From the NCBI GenBank assembly GCA_004794785.1, contig SJOL01008662.1:231838-295837 (forward strand): a DNA stretch of 64,000 nt, written 5' to 3'. Source of the DNA: Opisthorchis felineus. Taxonomy: Eukaryota; Platyhelminthes; Trematoda; Opisthorchiida; Opisthorchiidae. The position numbers were made by a program, and so were the translations under genes. Positions 36,065 through 48,819 of this stretch are shown here, piece after piece (position 1 is the first letter of the stretch; every line of letters starts with the position of its first letter). The notes under the pieces are model-generated. The model made no database searches, was not told where the DNA came from, and saw only the letters and a program-made list of their open reading frames with translations.

Positions 36065-36221
36065 ACACCTGTCACTGGTGTGGAAGTGGCTAATAAGTGA
36101 TCTGTACACTACGGAGCTGTCGTTTTGTCTTACTTTACATGATAACGAAACATCTGTGGATCCTCAAATGGCAGTGTCTTTTGCCTATGGAGGAAAGATA
36201 TGCGAGACAGAGTTGGGAGGT
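36065..36221 (+). CDS. Candidate host exon, unknown protein
   Basis: Bordered by a pyrimidine-rich acceptor (ctttttgttaacttag ending at 36064) and a donor-like GGGAG|GTAAAC at 36222. The open phase reads HLSLVWKWLISDLYTTELSF and continues through DNETSVDPQMAVSFAYGGK to ETELG, with no stop. Composition looks like ordinary protein, but I recognise no domain. It is one of several plus-strand segments with splice-like borders between 36 and 60 kb that could belong to one gene with long introns. Evidence is only the borders and the open phase, so chance is a real alternative. Confidence 0.25.
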
Positions 36222-38311
36222 AAACAAAATGTGAAAGATACAAACCCTGTGAATTGCATAATACTTCGTTATTTGAGTAAATAATCTCAGGGATCCGGAG
36301 CTAAACCTGCAACTCCTACGTACCCGCCGACTCCAGTAATTTCAGCTAGAACAAGACTGCGCAACAGAGGACCACTAACGATGCAAGCATCCAGATTCTT
36401 ATCTTACACCCTCTGTGGTTCAGAGGTTGTTTAAATTTAGGTGCTTTTATTGCATGATCGTACTGGTGGATACTTTTGGAGGCACGGAAAAATACAGCTC
36501 ACATCTTTGCGAGTCGCACTTGCCGTTCAGCCATTCACCGTGGCTACACCAGTGAACTTGTGTTATGGCACTGTAGGCATGGGCACGGAGCTGGCACGAA
36601 TGAATGTTACTGTTCGAATTGTTGTGCACCAAATCCGTTTCTGGCCGCTTCGGTTATTCTTGATCGCTTGTAGCTGATTCCAGCCGGAGTATTTTTAATT
36701 CTAGCTGTTCCATTTGTGTCAGTACAAGGATATCTGACGCAGAGTGAGAAGTAGAAAGTAGAACCCAGAAAATCCCAAATCCGTAGTGCCATATGCGCAC
36801 AAAGTTCCGACTGACATGTCATCATGCAGCACAACTAGAAGTGGTAATGTCATTGTTGCAGGTTGGGTAGAACACACGAACGCCCGCAAATGAACATGTT
36901 AATCTGTCCAGTTGTACTAATTTATGTGTATTCCTCTAGCGCTGATGAAGCGGAGATAAAAAAAACTCAGTTAGCACTCAGTTTAAAATTCAAGGTCCCC
37001 GTACGTGCCCCTACAATGATGTCCATTCTAAAAAGACAGCTGCTGATCAGTTCTGTCATATTTCCGTATGCACTCTCAATAACATGGGTTATCGTTTCTG
37101 TGGCGGCAGAAGACAAAACATTTGTTTCTTTGGTACTTGAAAGGCTCTGTTTGCTTTTAAATGATGTTATATTCGTGCTGGACAAACATGAAGATTCGAC
37201 GCCATGCACGGAATCTAAATGTTTTGCAGTGACTTATTTAACCTGTCGCTGCAGGCGAATTTCACTGTGGCGTATCAAAATCATCACAATGGGAGAATAA
37301 ACTGTCTAATTGGTTTTCTGTCTAACACACATGTTGGCCCTGAAATGAAATGAAAACGGTACTTTCCTTGGTGCTATTTAGGTACGTCAATTGACAGTGA
37401 AGGATATGGAAGGCAAGAGAATTTTTGATTTTTTGTTTTTTTAACTCAGTGTGAAACTATATCTGGTAGATTAGGAGCAAATGCTGCGGTAGGTTGCTGT
37501 CCAGCTTAGCATTCTGCAACATTCTGAGAAAAAAAAGCCGAGATCTGTCTTTACCACTGTAAACACGTTAAAGGGACGATAGGACAAGAAATGTTGAGAA
37601 ATAATAAATATGCGTAAAAATTTAATTGTTTCCAGACAGCTCCGCGTGATAACATCAGCGTTAGACATTTGACCACCCACAAAGCCACAGTGCATTTTAT
37701 CAGCTAAGTTCTATAGTATGAGAGACATTCATATCACATTGATTATGTTGCCTTCCGTTTAAAACTCGTTATACGCTTTTTAAGCTCTAGTTGGCCAAAG
37801 TTAAAAAAACGTAAATGATAATGTTTTTACGATTCCTTCTGGTTAGGGGTAAGAGTTTCGAAAAAAACCACTTTGCTTACTGTACGTCTGCCTTAACACA
37901 GATTAGTCAGGAGCAAAACTCGTGTTTGACGCTCCTCTCTTTGGTGTGGACTCATCAAAATAATTGCGCTAGGACACCAGGGGTATATTGATGTGAATTT
38001 GAACTCAGGATATGTTTAGATCTTTTAAGTTAGCCCCCCATCAAGGGGTATTTGAGGGTGATCACCTACCTGTCGTTAACTGTACAACCTTGAGCATAAC
38101 CTTAGTCGGTGTGATTAGTAATGTATATTTCACTGCATAACTTCTGAAAGAAGCTTATTTTAATTCTTGAACCGTGCAGCCTTACGACTAAAATAATCGT
38201 TGCACTATTATTACTCACCACTGTCATCCTAGAAAGCAGTTACCGAAAGCGAGATAGCAGTTGGTTGTGGTCACACCATACCGGTAATTCTCCCGAACTC
38301 TTTTTCTCTAG
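36222..38311. other. Probable intronic sequence without clear exons
   Basis: Open frames at 36441-36677 and 36863-37300 (+, 78 and 145 codons) each follow an AG but show no recognised domain. The cysteine-rich end of a frame at 36476-36673 (HGAGTNECYCSNCC) is curious but unassigned. Confidence 0.4.
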
Positions 38312-38508
38312 ATGACGCAAGTAGTCTTAGTAGAATGGTTCTCAAAGGTGAAGAGTTCAAAGAATCCAACCAAAGTCAATTCTTTTGCAGCGATCTTCCC
38401 ATCGGGCAGAACGCACCAGGTTCGCCTATTTGTGCTGCAAAAGCCCACTTTTGATTTAACTCGACTGAATACTTGGAGTACATGGCACGAAACAAAGTAC
38501 TCCTCTAG
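38312..38508 (+). CDS. Candidate host exon, unknown protein
   Basis: A 197-base segment between a strong acceptor (actctttttctctag, ending 38311) and a donor (CTCTAG|GTAAAA at 38509). It is open in one frame, starting MTQVVLVEWFSKVKSS and including FPSGRTHQVRLFVLQK. No family recognised. The minus strand is open even longer here (38308-38715, 135 codons) and has its own acceptor-like site, so strand is uncertain. The plus strand is preferred because both borders are present. Confidence 0.25.
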
Positions 38509-41500
38509 GTAAAAAGAGCTTAGGTATATTAGAAGCCTGTGATTGTGAAAAAGAAACCGTTGGTCCACTCTCATTGTCATATGACACTTTCTGATCAAAC
38601 ACTTTCTTAGACCCCCGTCTGAGTTGTCCACTTGGTCGTCGTGTTTCTCCATCACAGAATTATGATCACTGGAGCAGTATGTTGAATTAACTGTTCTGCA
38701 TAGTTCAACGCACATGTTCAGTTATCATAACCCTCTTAGTCAGACATTATCCAACGGCTGGCGGTCTCATTGCTTTGCATGTCGATCGTGTCCTAATCAG
38801 GTGGAGAACAACTTCTTCAGTCTAGTCTCATGTTTGAATCTCAGATCCAACGTCCAGTCAAAAGATGATAAATTAAAAATGTGGAGTAGTTTAAGCTTTG
38901 TAGATGTGGGACGAGAAAAACCTAAGAGGAGCGGAAATATAAATAAGGAAGGCTCTATAGTGAACAAACGGAGCATCTTACTAGTAAAGAGCAATCAGAA
39001 TAAATAAAAGGATAAAGGTGAATTTGAATTCTACAGTATCACCCAAGCCAACTTTACCGAGTGAGGTGTTGGTCAGGTTTATGATTCAGTAGGCAATGGT
39101 ACCGAAATTTCTGAACGATGCACCAAACTAATAAATAGCTTCTAAATAAGTCTAACGTTAACATTCTGGGTTTGAAGACGCAGATTCTTCTAGGCACACT
39201 GAAGAGCTAACCTAAACACCTGAAAGCTTTCACTATGTGATTCCCTAGAAAGTGTCCCTAGAAAGTCACAAAAGGATATCGAATGCGTATAATTCAGAAC
39301 ATACCCTAAAGGATCCTTAACAGGAGACCCTGAAGCACCCTTGATAGTTGATAATTACCCTTGAAGCCTCAACAAATAATCTGCAAGCCCAACATCAAAA
39401 ACGGACCAAGCACAGTATTGGTAGAATCTTAATTTTGGCCGGTTTTCCAAGGCAACCAAATCATTGTTTACAAACTTTGTGAGTTTACTTTTATCTAACA
39501 ACACTATATTGCATCTCATCTTGATTTACGCAGATTATAGATTATTTCTAACTGCAAGGAATCGGTTTTCGACGCCGCTTGTTTTATGTGTTGGTCACCA
39601 AGGTTCTTGATTCAGTAAATATAAGGTTACATTCCCTTAAATGTTTGAGCAGCAGTGTTCAGTGTTTGCGAATTGTATACTTTTTGCATTTTTTTTGCAT
39701 TTCTGTAGGAAAATCGAAGGAATGAGGTGCTCAAATATCATATTGCCCAAAATCACCGCTGGTTTTCCTTGGCTGACATTGAGAATCGACGATCTTTTCA
39801 CCTTACTTTAGGCAACGCAGTTTAAGGTAACATATAAGCATCACCTCTGATATAGAATGTGTGTGTACGAATGTTGTGTACGAATGTTTGTGTGTTTGAA
39901 CTTGACAAACGGACTGAAGTGAAATGTTCCCGGGAACTTGCATGTCATGCGAACTACCATAAGGAACAGAGTTGAATGAATAAACCAATGGAAGGCAGAG
40001 ATTTTTCAGAATAAGCTGCTGAAATTTAGTGTTCCTAAGATGCCATGAATAGCTCCTCGTCGCCATAGGTTTAATTGACTCCTTGTGGTCCAGAAACGTC
40101 AGATGTGTTTCTGGACAGGAATTTTTGGGTTAAATTCTTTACTCTTACTTCCGTGTGTCTGTGGGTACTGGTTATTCTACCACTACATTTTTTTAAAAGA
40201 CTGCAAGAGTTGACGGGAGCGAAATTCTGTTAGACTTTAATAGTGAATTCTCCTTGTCCTGTCAAGAAGACAGCTTGATTTTTTAGGGACGATCGTGAAG
40301 CAGAAGCTTATGATGTCAGAATCTCCACTGTTGGTAGAATGTTTGGTCCCCGTTTGAGCCATGTTACAGAGATTAAACCACTCGAAAATTTCCACTGTCT
40401 AAACACCGAACTATTAGCCTCTTCGAATGGTTTCAAATATTTGAATGAGTTATCCATTCCTGAGCTCACTGATGAATGTGCGACCTAGTCCGAGTTGATT
40501 AAAGGGACTGTTTACTGAGAAAGATAATTCCACTCAAACGTAACTATTTTGCTGCTCTTGTACATCGATATCCTAGAAGCACAGTAACGGAATGACAGTT
40601 TAAAATATCTGGTTCGATAAATTGGTGGATTATTCCGGAATCGCTTTTAAGCGGTTTTCTCAACTAAGTTTGTAGTTTTCAGTATGAGAAAGGACATAAT
40701 GCAGTCAATGTATCAAATTTTGTGAACATTTTCTCGCCGTGTGAACTGTGTTAGTAAAGAAGTTGGTGTGAAACTTTTGACGTACCACCGCTCACGACCT
40801 TCAGGCGTTTAATCAGACAGTGTTCCGATTAGATCCTTTCAGAGGCTGGTGAAAACGACAACTAAAACTTCACTATTCTTTTATTATCAGTGTAAGCGCA
40901 AAGATCGATACTTTGAGGCAAAGTTGTTAGCATGTGATACGATTTGCACCTGCTTGATCCGCTCAACAGTAGCGATTTTGGTAACAGCTGGTTAGAAAAC
41001 CTTTGCATTTTATAATTTTATAGAACGACCAAGTCTTTTATCTAATCAATATCGTCATTGACGTAGTGATAAAGAGCTGATGTTTTAGTAGGCAGCTGCA
41101 CATAGGTAGATAATAAACTTTTACTTTGCCGGGAACGGCAGAAAAAGTTAGAGTTTTTCTGATTTTCCACTGCAGTATTTTGTTAAGAAAACTTAGTATA
41201 CAGCACAATTCTCTCAGGTCACGGCTGTTTGCCGTAAAATCAATTAATTTTTGTTCTTTGGAGGTTCAGGCGAGAGAACTTTCCTTAACAGGGAACATCC
41301 TTCCTGAAAGTTCATTTTAGTCTCACATCGAAGGGGTCTTTCTTGGAGGAACAAGGGTAGCCGCCATAGCGCGAAACTAAATGCATTCTAAACAACCCAT
41401 ACTCAGCTAAAAAAGGCAACCAGTGGTGTGTTAGATCTACAACTCAGCTAAAACAGAAAGTGTTACCATGGTTGCAGTTAAACCAAGTTCTCATATTCAC

Positions 41501-44500
41501 CAGTCGAAAATAACACAAGCGATAAGTTGCACTGTGAGTCAATATTTTGATGTTATTATTTCTGAATAACCTTTTCATGGAAGCCAGTGATCCTTCTCGC
41601 AACCCGACCTGAGATGTGACAGAGATAGAAAGCATAAATAAAACGTTTAGCTTCGAAGACCATTTCTCGTGTGGTGAGCAGAGACACATTTACAATACGA
41701 ACCCTCGAAGGGAGACAGCACTCCACCCGGAGATGCTTCATTTCTGTGGCACCACACTAGTAAAAAAGAAATGTCTATTTACTGGCATTTGAAACTTCTG
41801 TTCCATATTTCTGACTTCACCTGCCGGATACAGAAGAATAATATAAGCCGAACGCACCAAAAACAAGCCAAACATGAAAGGTGAATACCAGTGCATGACT
41901 GAACGCAGCTCATATCTTTGGTTCCTCCCCTACTGGGGGAGCAGGGTGGTTTTCTGATAGTTGTTCAGTGGAACCTTTTGTGCTTTCCCACCAAAATGAA
42001 CAAGGCAGGAACGAGTAATAGAATGAATATGGGAGGCAGTTTGAGGCCATTTTGTCTTTGTCAGTCACGACCAGATTAATCCGAAGTGCTCAAGACCGTT
42101 ACTGACGCCCAATTTTAAGACCTCCAGGTAAGAGTTTGAGACTGCTTCGTCAAGTGAAGTCCACGACGTCTGCTAGTTGAATGCGTTGGAAATACTGAGA
42201 ACAAAGATAGCAAAAACAGGAATGGATTTAGCTATACAGACCACAAGGGCTGAAGCGTTATCTAGATGAGAAAACTTACCGTCGTTTCTCTAAGTTTGTC
42301 AAAAGAACTTACCGCTGAATAGGAAACTGTTGTAAAGAAGGACTGCATGCTTGGGACTGCTCAGAGTTACCGGCTACAAGGGGTCGGCTGAGAGAGTCAT
42401 GCGGAACAAGGAATATTCTGGGAAATAATCTGAATAGAACGTCTGCATTCGTCACACTTGTTTTTGAGCAAGACTGCTATGGACTTTGGCTTGGACTACA
42501 AGTTAAATAAATATTTCAAGCCTGGGTGAAACACCATTGGCTTTTAGTTCCTTTTGAGGGAAACTGTTGTGCTACCAGAACATCACTATTTTGGGTCAAA
42601 TAAAGATAGGGAGGTTGAAAAGCCGCAGGAAAGTCGAACCCGTTGTCTTGATATTAACCGATTCTCGTCTTTCCTTCTGTACCACCTGTGATAACAAGGG
42701 ATCATCTGACCGTAATTCTCCTGTGTAGCATCTGTTGCAAGATACCACAGCTACCCGTGGTTAGGAAGAGTGCTTAGGAAATCAGGACGCAGTTGCCTGA
42801 CAGTTATTATATGCGTAGAGGCATTAATGACCAAAGAGTGCTTGAATGCTGACTGAGGCGCTGAAATGGAAGAGGATTTGTTGCTTGTGTTGGATCGCTA
42901 CGATGGTTATCAGGAGGTCAGTTCAGTTTAGAAGATTCCCTTGCCCCAACCAAATTACAACCATGCCGCGAAACGGGGCCAGACTTCTAAATAACCTCAG
43001 TGGAAGGAAGAAAAATGAAAATCTCCCAAACTTTTGAACATCCTTATGCGGGTTTTAGGTGGAACAACATGGGCTCCTGCATCCAGGAATAGTGATTGAG
43101 ACCAACCTTGGTCTTTTATTCGAATTTTAGCGTCCTATCAGACCTTGCAGTCGTTGTTTGATGACGTCTTCATTTTGGACGGATATTCGTGGAAGCATCA
43201 CCTTGAAGTGACAAGCGGCGCTGCATCTTATAAAATGATGCACTGATTATTTACAAGGCAACCTGTTATCCACCGGCAAAATATGACGGGAACGAACCCG
43301 AGTGTGTAGTTTTACTCTAGGATTTCACTTATATGACCAATGAATTCGCCACTGGGCTCGATTAAATGACGGAACGGTATCCAAGATGCCCATGCGCTAC
43401 CCAACTGTCATGGGCATAATATGACAGCGTTAGGCATTTACAGCCAAAAGGACAAACGACCAATTCTGTTACAACTACCTAATGAATGAAGTTCAGAAGG
43501 CATTCGTGTTAGACGGATTTCCAGGATCAATTAATTTGTAATTCTGTAATTACCATCTTTAAAAGTGAGTATCATTAGTTCAATGCCCAGCACGTCCTGC
43601 AAAGAGCTCATAAAATTTTAGGAATATCTACTTGAATGCTTTCAGCTAGCGAAATATCGCATGCGCTGAAACAAAAAACAATGTAAACAAGAGATTGAGC
43701 GGGCATACGAATGAGCATCTTGCCAAGACAAGTCTAACTTGCCAATAAGTATATTGTTCCGCTTACAAAAAATTTGGTGTTCAATTAAGAAATCATATAG
43801 GTGGAACATCAGGGACTACATTTACCTGATGAGCCCCAAAAACAAGACAACCTATATGGTTCGCCCGAAAACTTTCTGCTCCCCTATGAGTTGTGTCCGG
43901 ATAACAATTTTACACTGCTTTTACGAACAGTGGTAACAGGTTTCTAGATGCTGCTGAAAAATCACTTCTTTGAAAGTGTTTCATTTTCATTTTATCGGAG
44001 TTTTTTATTAAAACAAGTCACACCGCAAGAACATTCTCTCGCAATAACCTTATAGTCCTCCATTTTATCATGACTGACTGGATATGACGTACTTCGTCAG
44101 TTCACCTAGTACGGTTTCGGATGTTGAGCCTGTGGGCAATCCGAGGATTGGTTCTACCTCACGAACCAAAAGCAGACCTAAACCGGTGGGGAACTGTCCG
44201 GAGTTTTCATCAACCTAGTGGGTAGTGGTGTTGAAACGTACTTTGACGTCCTGAATTTCTTTTTAAGTGAAACGTGAATTGGCCATTTTTCAGGTGAGAA
44301 TCAAGGCAAACGAGAGATTTAGGTGGATTATAGCTGAATCTCCCATCAACATCAAGCTAACTTGCAAATGGATTTTCGCTGCAACTCATGTACCAATTGG
44401 CGCTCAATTAAGAAGTAAGTCCGACTGCAAATTTAGGACCTAGCCCACCTGATGGACCGAAAAAGAACGAGACTGTTGTTAGGTTGTTGATGAGTTTTTG

Positions 44501-44969
44501 TCAGTCTTGCAACTAATGCCATGTCAAAAAAAGGTATTTAAATCCATATTCCCTACGTGGGGTATGTGTGTGGATAGTGTCCAGCGCGAGAAATGGTGAC
44601 AGTGGTTCACCAAAGGGATCGTGACATATCCTGCTACATTAGCTGATCACTGCCAATTAACACAATGCACATAGTGTCTCGCTGCTAACAGCTGACTATA
44701 TTCTTTTTCCGTAAAATGCAAACACATTTGACATTATCTAATCCAAAACAAATTTTTCACATGCTTTAAACTCGATTTTTGCTCCACTAGTGCTATCGGT
44801 AGTCAGAGTTTCAAGAGTAAACAGGAAAGTGTGTGATAATATGTACAAGAATGTGTAACTTAATGATATCTACTTAAGTGGAATTTCACGATATGACTTT
44901 AAAATTCCAGTGCGTCAATGAATTCAAGCCCACAGCATCTCTTCCTAAGGACTGATGCTACTTCCACAG
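38509..44969. other. Stretch without a firm gene
   Basis: Mostly unclassified. A short open segment at 39709-39825 (+) follows a good acceptor (ttttgcatttctgtag) and reads ENRRNEVLKYHIAQNHRWFS before a stop 39 codons in. It could be a terminal exon but cannot be supported further. Small tandem duplications occur near 39245 (ccctagaaagt) and 39860 (tgtgtacgaatgt). Confidence 0.4.
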
Positions 44970-46043
44970 TTTTTTGGGCCTTTATTGTCAATTCCTGTCA
45001 CTGCGCTTTGTGCCTGGACGGAGTATGACAGTGTAAGTTTTACGGTAAAGAACACTGAAGGAATCATCCAGCGACCAAATATTGTCTTCTTTCTGGAAAC
45101 ACCTACTGGACCCAAGACTCTGGACTCGTCGGTCGTTCGGATTACTCATTGACAAAGTAACCTGTTATGATAATCTGTATCTAATAGCCATCTTATATGC
45201 TGGCTTCCAAATAATGATATTGGAAGAACGGGTGTGCTTTCCTGGCAATGAAATAAGAGTTTGCAGCTGATAGGCATCAGCTCAGTGGACAGTGTAATGA
45301 CAAGTCATTTTCGAATGGCTTGAGCACACCCAGAGTGTAAACTATACGTGATCGCTCCCAATTTGAACCGAAAACGGATTTAATTTCACGCTCATGCATT
45401 CACCGAAAGGGGTTAAAAGTGAACAGAAATTAGGCGAAGTAACTAACTGTTTTATATCCCCTTACCAGGTGATAGTTCTCGCCAACTATCCACTTGGAAA
45501 GTGCAAGTGCCAAATGTAAATACCAAAGCACAGTTCGTAAGCTAATGACACATGTTTGAAGGATCGAAATGCACTGCAATTCTGCAGGAAATTGTATTCA
45601 CAGCGTCATTACTTTGAGGTTAGTAGTAATACCATATTGAAATGCACTCATGTGAGTCAGGACCGGCGACAGTTGCTTTAAGTAAGCTCTCCATTGGGTA
45701 ACTCACCCGTCACAGGAACAACACAAACTGGAATGCGATGGTCTTGTGAGTCAAGGTGTGTGGTAATAAAACAACTGAACCAACTAACAGGATGGAAAAG
45801 AACATGTGGTCCACTTGAACACGTTCCGTTAGGAGCTGAGGGTGTTAATTCGCGTTCAATCAATACATACTTCTGCGTTGACGCACAGGAGCATGGGGAA
45901 AATTTCAGGTGTCTGAACTGCACTTCAGCACACGCTGAATTCAGTGAATAGTTTTACTGTTTTCAACTGCGACAGCTCAGCGACTGACTCAACCTTTGTC
46001 GGTTACCTTCATTTCAGAGAGCAACATGTACCACCAAAGGATG
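44970..46043 (+). CDS. Candidate exon cluster including a 26-base micro-exon
   Basis: Three open segments on one strand. (a) From 44971, after acceptor cttccacag, reading FFGPLLSIPVTALCAWTEYD up to a consensus donor (GACAGT|GTAAGT near 45030); the frame also reads on for 40 more codons. (b) 45716-45908, between cacccgtcacag and CAG|GTGTCT, reading LNQLTGWKRTCGPLEHV and NTYFCVDAQEHGENF. (c) 46018-46043, 26 bases between a strong acceptor (ttaccttcatttcag) and a strong donor (GGATG|GTGAGT), which continues the phase of (b) as EQHVPPKD. The phase match across a 109-base intron is the best evidence. No protein family recognised. The minus strand is also open across (b). Confidence 0.25.
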
Positions 46044-48009
46044 GTGAGTACGGCACATTGCGATGGATTTGGCCTGTACGGTCTTCGATAGGGCATTATG
46101 GATGTATGCATACATGTGCTTCTTTCATTGTGACAACCGCAACGCCTCTTCAATATCAGATCGGCTTCATTCGTGTACCTCGATTTTGACAACGTCTGTC
46201 TGTTTGTAGTTCAGACGTAAGACCCAGTGGTCGTGATTTTAATCATCAACGGCTGTTCTGTCAGAAAGAGTCTAGGTGCACATTTATGAGAAAGACGAGC
46301 ATCTATGCAGATTATTTATCCGGCATACCGGAAGTTGCCGATTCGATTCCTGCTTTTCAGTGCTTCCTTTTTTCTACGTCACCTTTAATTAGGTCCCTAT
46401 TCAGAACGGAATACATCTGCCTTCCCTTGCTTGGCACGAAACGAACAGACTTATTTTGTAAAGTCAACCCCAGGAATTGAAGGTAACTTCATGAAAGTGT
46501 TGACGAGAACATCTAGATAAAAAAACACTGAAATACTGTCCAAAAGGTATGTCTTCTTAAAAGATTCCGGACAGGTACTCTCAACCCGATTACTGTACAT
46601 TTTTCCATCACAATGGCAAACAAAAATCCAAGTACTGTAGAATCCATGATCTCGTCCCTTAAGAAGGGACCAATGGCTTATCTGTCTGGACATTACCTGC
46701 CTTTATGCTCTTTAGCCGATGGCGAAACTCTTAGGTTGATCAAGGCATAATGTAGCCAATTCGGTGCACTTGATCCTGCCGTCACATAGAATATAATGAA
46801 GGGAAATATTGAATGCACATGGCCCAAACTGTCTTATGCTGGCACATCGATTTCACCGCAAATTCAGCGTGTAACTATCCAAGTTAACTTTCTTCATGGA
46901 GGCCAAAAGCTGCGTATTGTGTGACTGTTTTGCGAACTAGAGTACCAGTGGAGACGCCCTCTTTTTAAAGCTAATCCTATAGAATATTCAGTCGCTTCGC
47001 AACCAGGGACCGAAAGTGGCTGTTTGACCATTGTATTATTTTGATACCCGATGATCTCAGTGGTAAACCTCCCACGGACTAGTACAAAAAACAAGTAAGA
47101 GACAAGCACAGACATAAGCAACTGAAGAGTAACGATGAACACGATCTGAGTAGGGGTGAACATATTTACCACCGAGTATTGCAACACTGCCACGATTTCC
47201 GAGTCTCACATTCTATCTGAATGCCATTATTTTGTTTCTTCCCAATGGGAAGTGTTCCATTCAGAGCCTTTAGAGAAGATTCATCCTGACAGATTTTCCT
47301 CGAAAAACGTTGTCTCTTCAGTAGGTATTTCCTTACTTAGGGATAGGGATTTATATACATTGTTTTTTGATTCTCAACTGTAACATTTCTGCTAGCTTGG
47401 GGTGACCTTCGTTACGTATTGACGCCTGGAACACATTTGATCAAGCATTTCTTGGGTCGTAGCACAAAACTGTAGATATAGTACACAGATACAGATGTGC
47501 ACAAGGGAGCTGTCCCTACACTGTACATTGTGGTACACTTCAGACCAGGTTTTGAATCTACCAGTGGGGCACAGTCACAAGTAGCACAGGAGGAACACTT
47601 GCCACTCTGGGTGGATGGCTGTACCAAGTAGTGGTGCAGTGATCCACAATCAGATACCAAGCGAATTTTCATCGCCTTTGAAAAGTTTGGCTTACTTCTT
47701 GACCACAGATTATACTAACGGGATATTAAAAGACGGAAGCTTTCGGACACGCAGTTTGCTGGTAGCAGTGCTGGGGTAGCCTCTGAGCTTCACCAAGCTA
47801 TACTTTGTCGCAGTTTGCTGCGCTTTAGGCCTTCCACGGACTCCCTGCTCTTGCGAAAATATGCTCCCAAAATTGTCTGATTTACGGTTGGGCTGATCAG
47901 AAACTCATGCTGCCCCGACCCGCTGCCTGGACGCATTTCGTGCAATGACGAGGCGTCAATTTTCAGTCGGCATCAACCCACTCCCTTCACCATTAACGTG
48001 TAGGGTTTG
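46044..48009. other. Stretch without recognisable genes
   Basis: Open frames on both strands around 46894-47383 overlap each other. The minus-strand one has a hydrophobic run that could be a membrane segment (VFIVTLQLLMSVLVSYLFFV), but it has no gene context. Confidence 0.4.
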
Positions 48010-48700
48010 CATTCAGCTTCGCTCCTTCTGTCTCACTAACACTCCTGTTACTGTATCGATTAAGCACAACTTCCTCTTCTTGTCCATCTCAGTTGGAGAG
48101 TGTCTCGCAGCCTGTGTCGTAGCACAAATCGCTCCCCATCCCTCCCTCGGCAAAAGACGGGTTAGCCAAGCCGTTACTATTGACAGTTGGCTGGGTACAG
48201 CGACAGTGGTTCTTCCGGGGACCAGATCTGCCATAGTTGTAGCATCTGCTCGTTCAAATGTGTCTCCACGGTTCTGTCACCATGGTAGCAAGTTGTTCAG
48301 TTATTCGGTCCAATTTGGCCCGCAGTTCGTTCACTGGCGGCTCTTGGTGCTTTTCCTTTGCAGTGCGGCCAGTAGCGTCTCGGCCTTTTTTCGTGCCAGA
48401 TGCACCAGATCCTCCTCGCTCAACTGGCCGGTTGGTCTTGCCAACCACAGTTGAGCACTAAGCACCTGCTGCACACTTTCGACGAACTGGTCAGATAGTA
48501 ACTGTTTTGGCAACACTCCTTCCAATCCCGGCAAAGCACAATCCAGCTACTGCTGCAGACTTGCTAAGAACACATTTGGGTCGCATTCTAGCCGCCTTGA
48601 ACCACCTCACAGTTTCCTGGCGGTCAGCCGGTCTAAGTCCGCTGTAAGGGCCCTTTTCGCTGCCACCCAGTCCATCTTTCTCTTCTGGGCGAATGCAGGG
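48010..48700 (-). pseudogene. Decayed LTR-retrotransposon gag-like ORF
   Basis: Read on the minus strand from about 48700: MDWVAAKRALTADLDRL, then past an in-frame stop LECDPNVFLASLQQ, a second stop, LPGLEGVLPKQLLSDQFVES, and QLSEEDLVHLARKKAETLL. This is the usual gag order ('DW..AK..L', 'DP..FL..L...L..ALP', 'LL.DRFV..L', '..T.E.....A..'). A frameshift near 48340 leads to a charged, alpha-helical-looking stretch (VNELRAKLDRITEQLATMV). Further on, CATTQAARHSPTE may be a ruined zinc knuckle. Stops, the frameshift and the absence of pol or LTRs nearby make this a dead fragment. The 169-codon plus-strand frame at 47945-48454 is its antisense shadow. Confidence 0.55.
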
Positions 48701-48819
48701 CAGCGTAGTTCTGTTGTGTTGTTGTTCACGTTTTCAAAAGTTAATATTCTCAAGCGTCTTTTTGAACTTTCATGAACGTTTTTTGAATAGCAAACAATGC
48801 TGAACAAGTACTGCAAAGC

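Noticed and set aside
36941..36970. Additional hammerhead core (ctgatgaagc)
   Set aside because: No pairing stem II and no GAAA box follow; only the first box matches.
36863..37300. 145-codon plus-strand frame as a gene
   Set aside because: Same chance argument; it starts just inside an AG but shows no domain and no clear donor.
47945..48454. 169-codon plus-strand frame, the longest outside the Penelope copies and the N gap
   Set aside because: It is antisense to the gag-like sequence on the minus strand, which has recognisable blocks.
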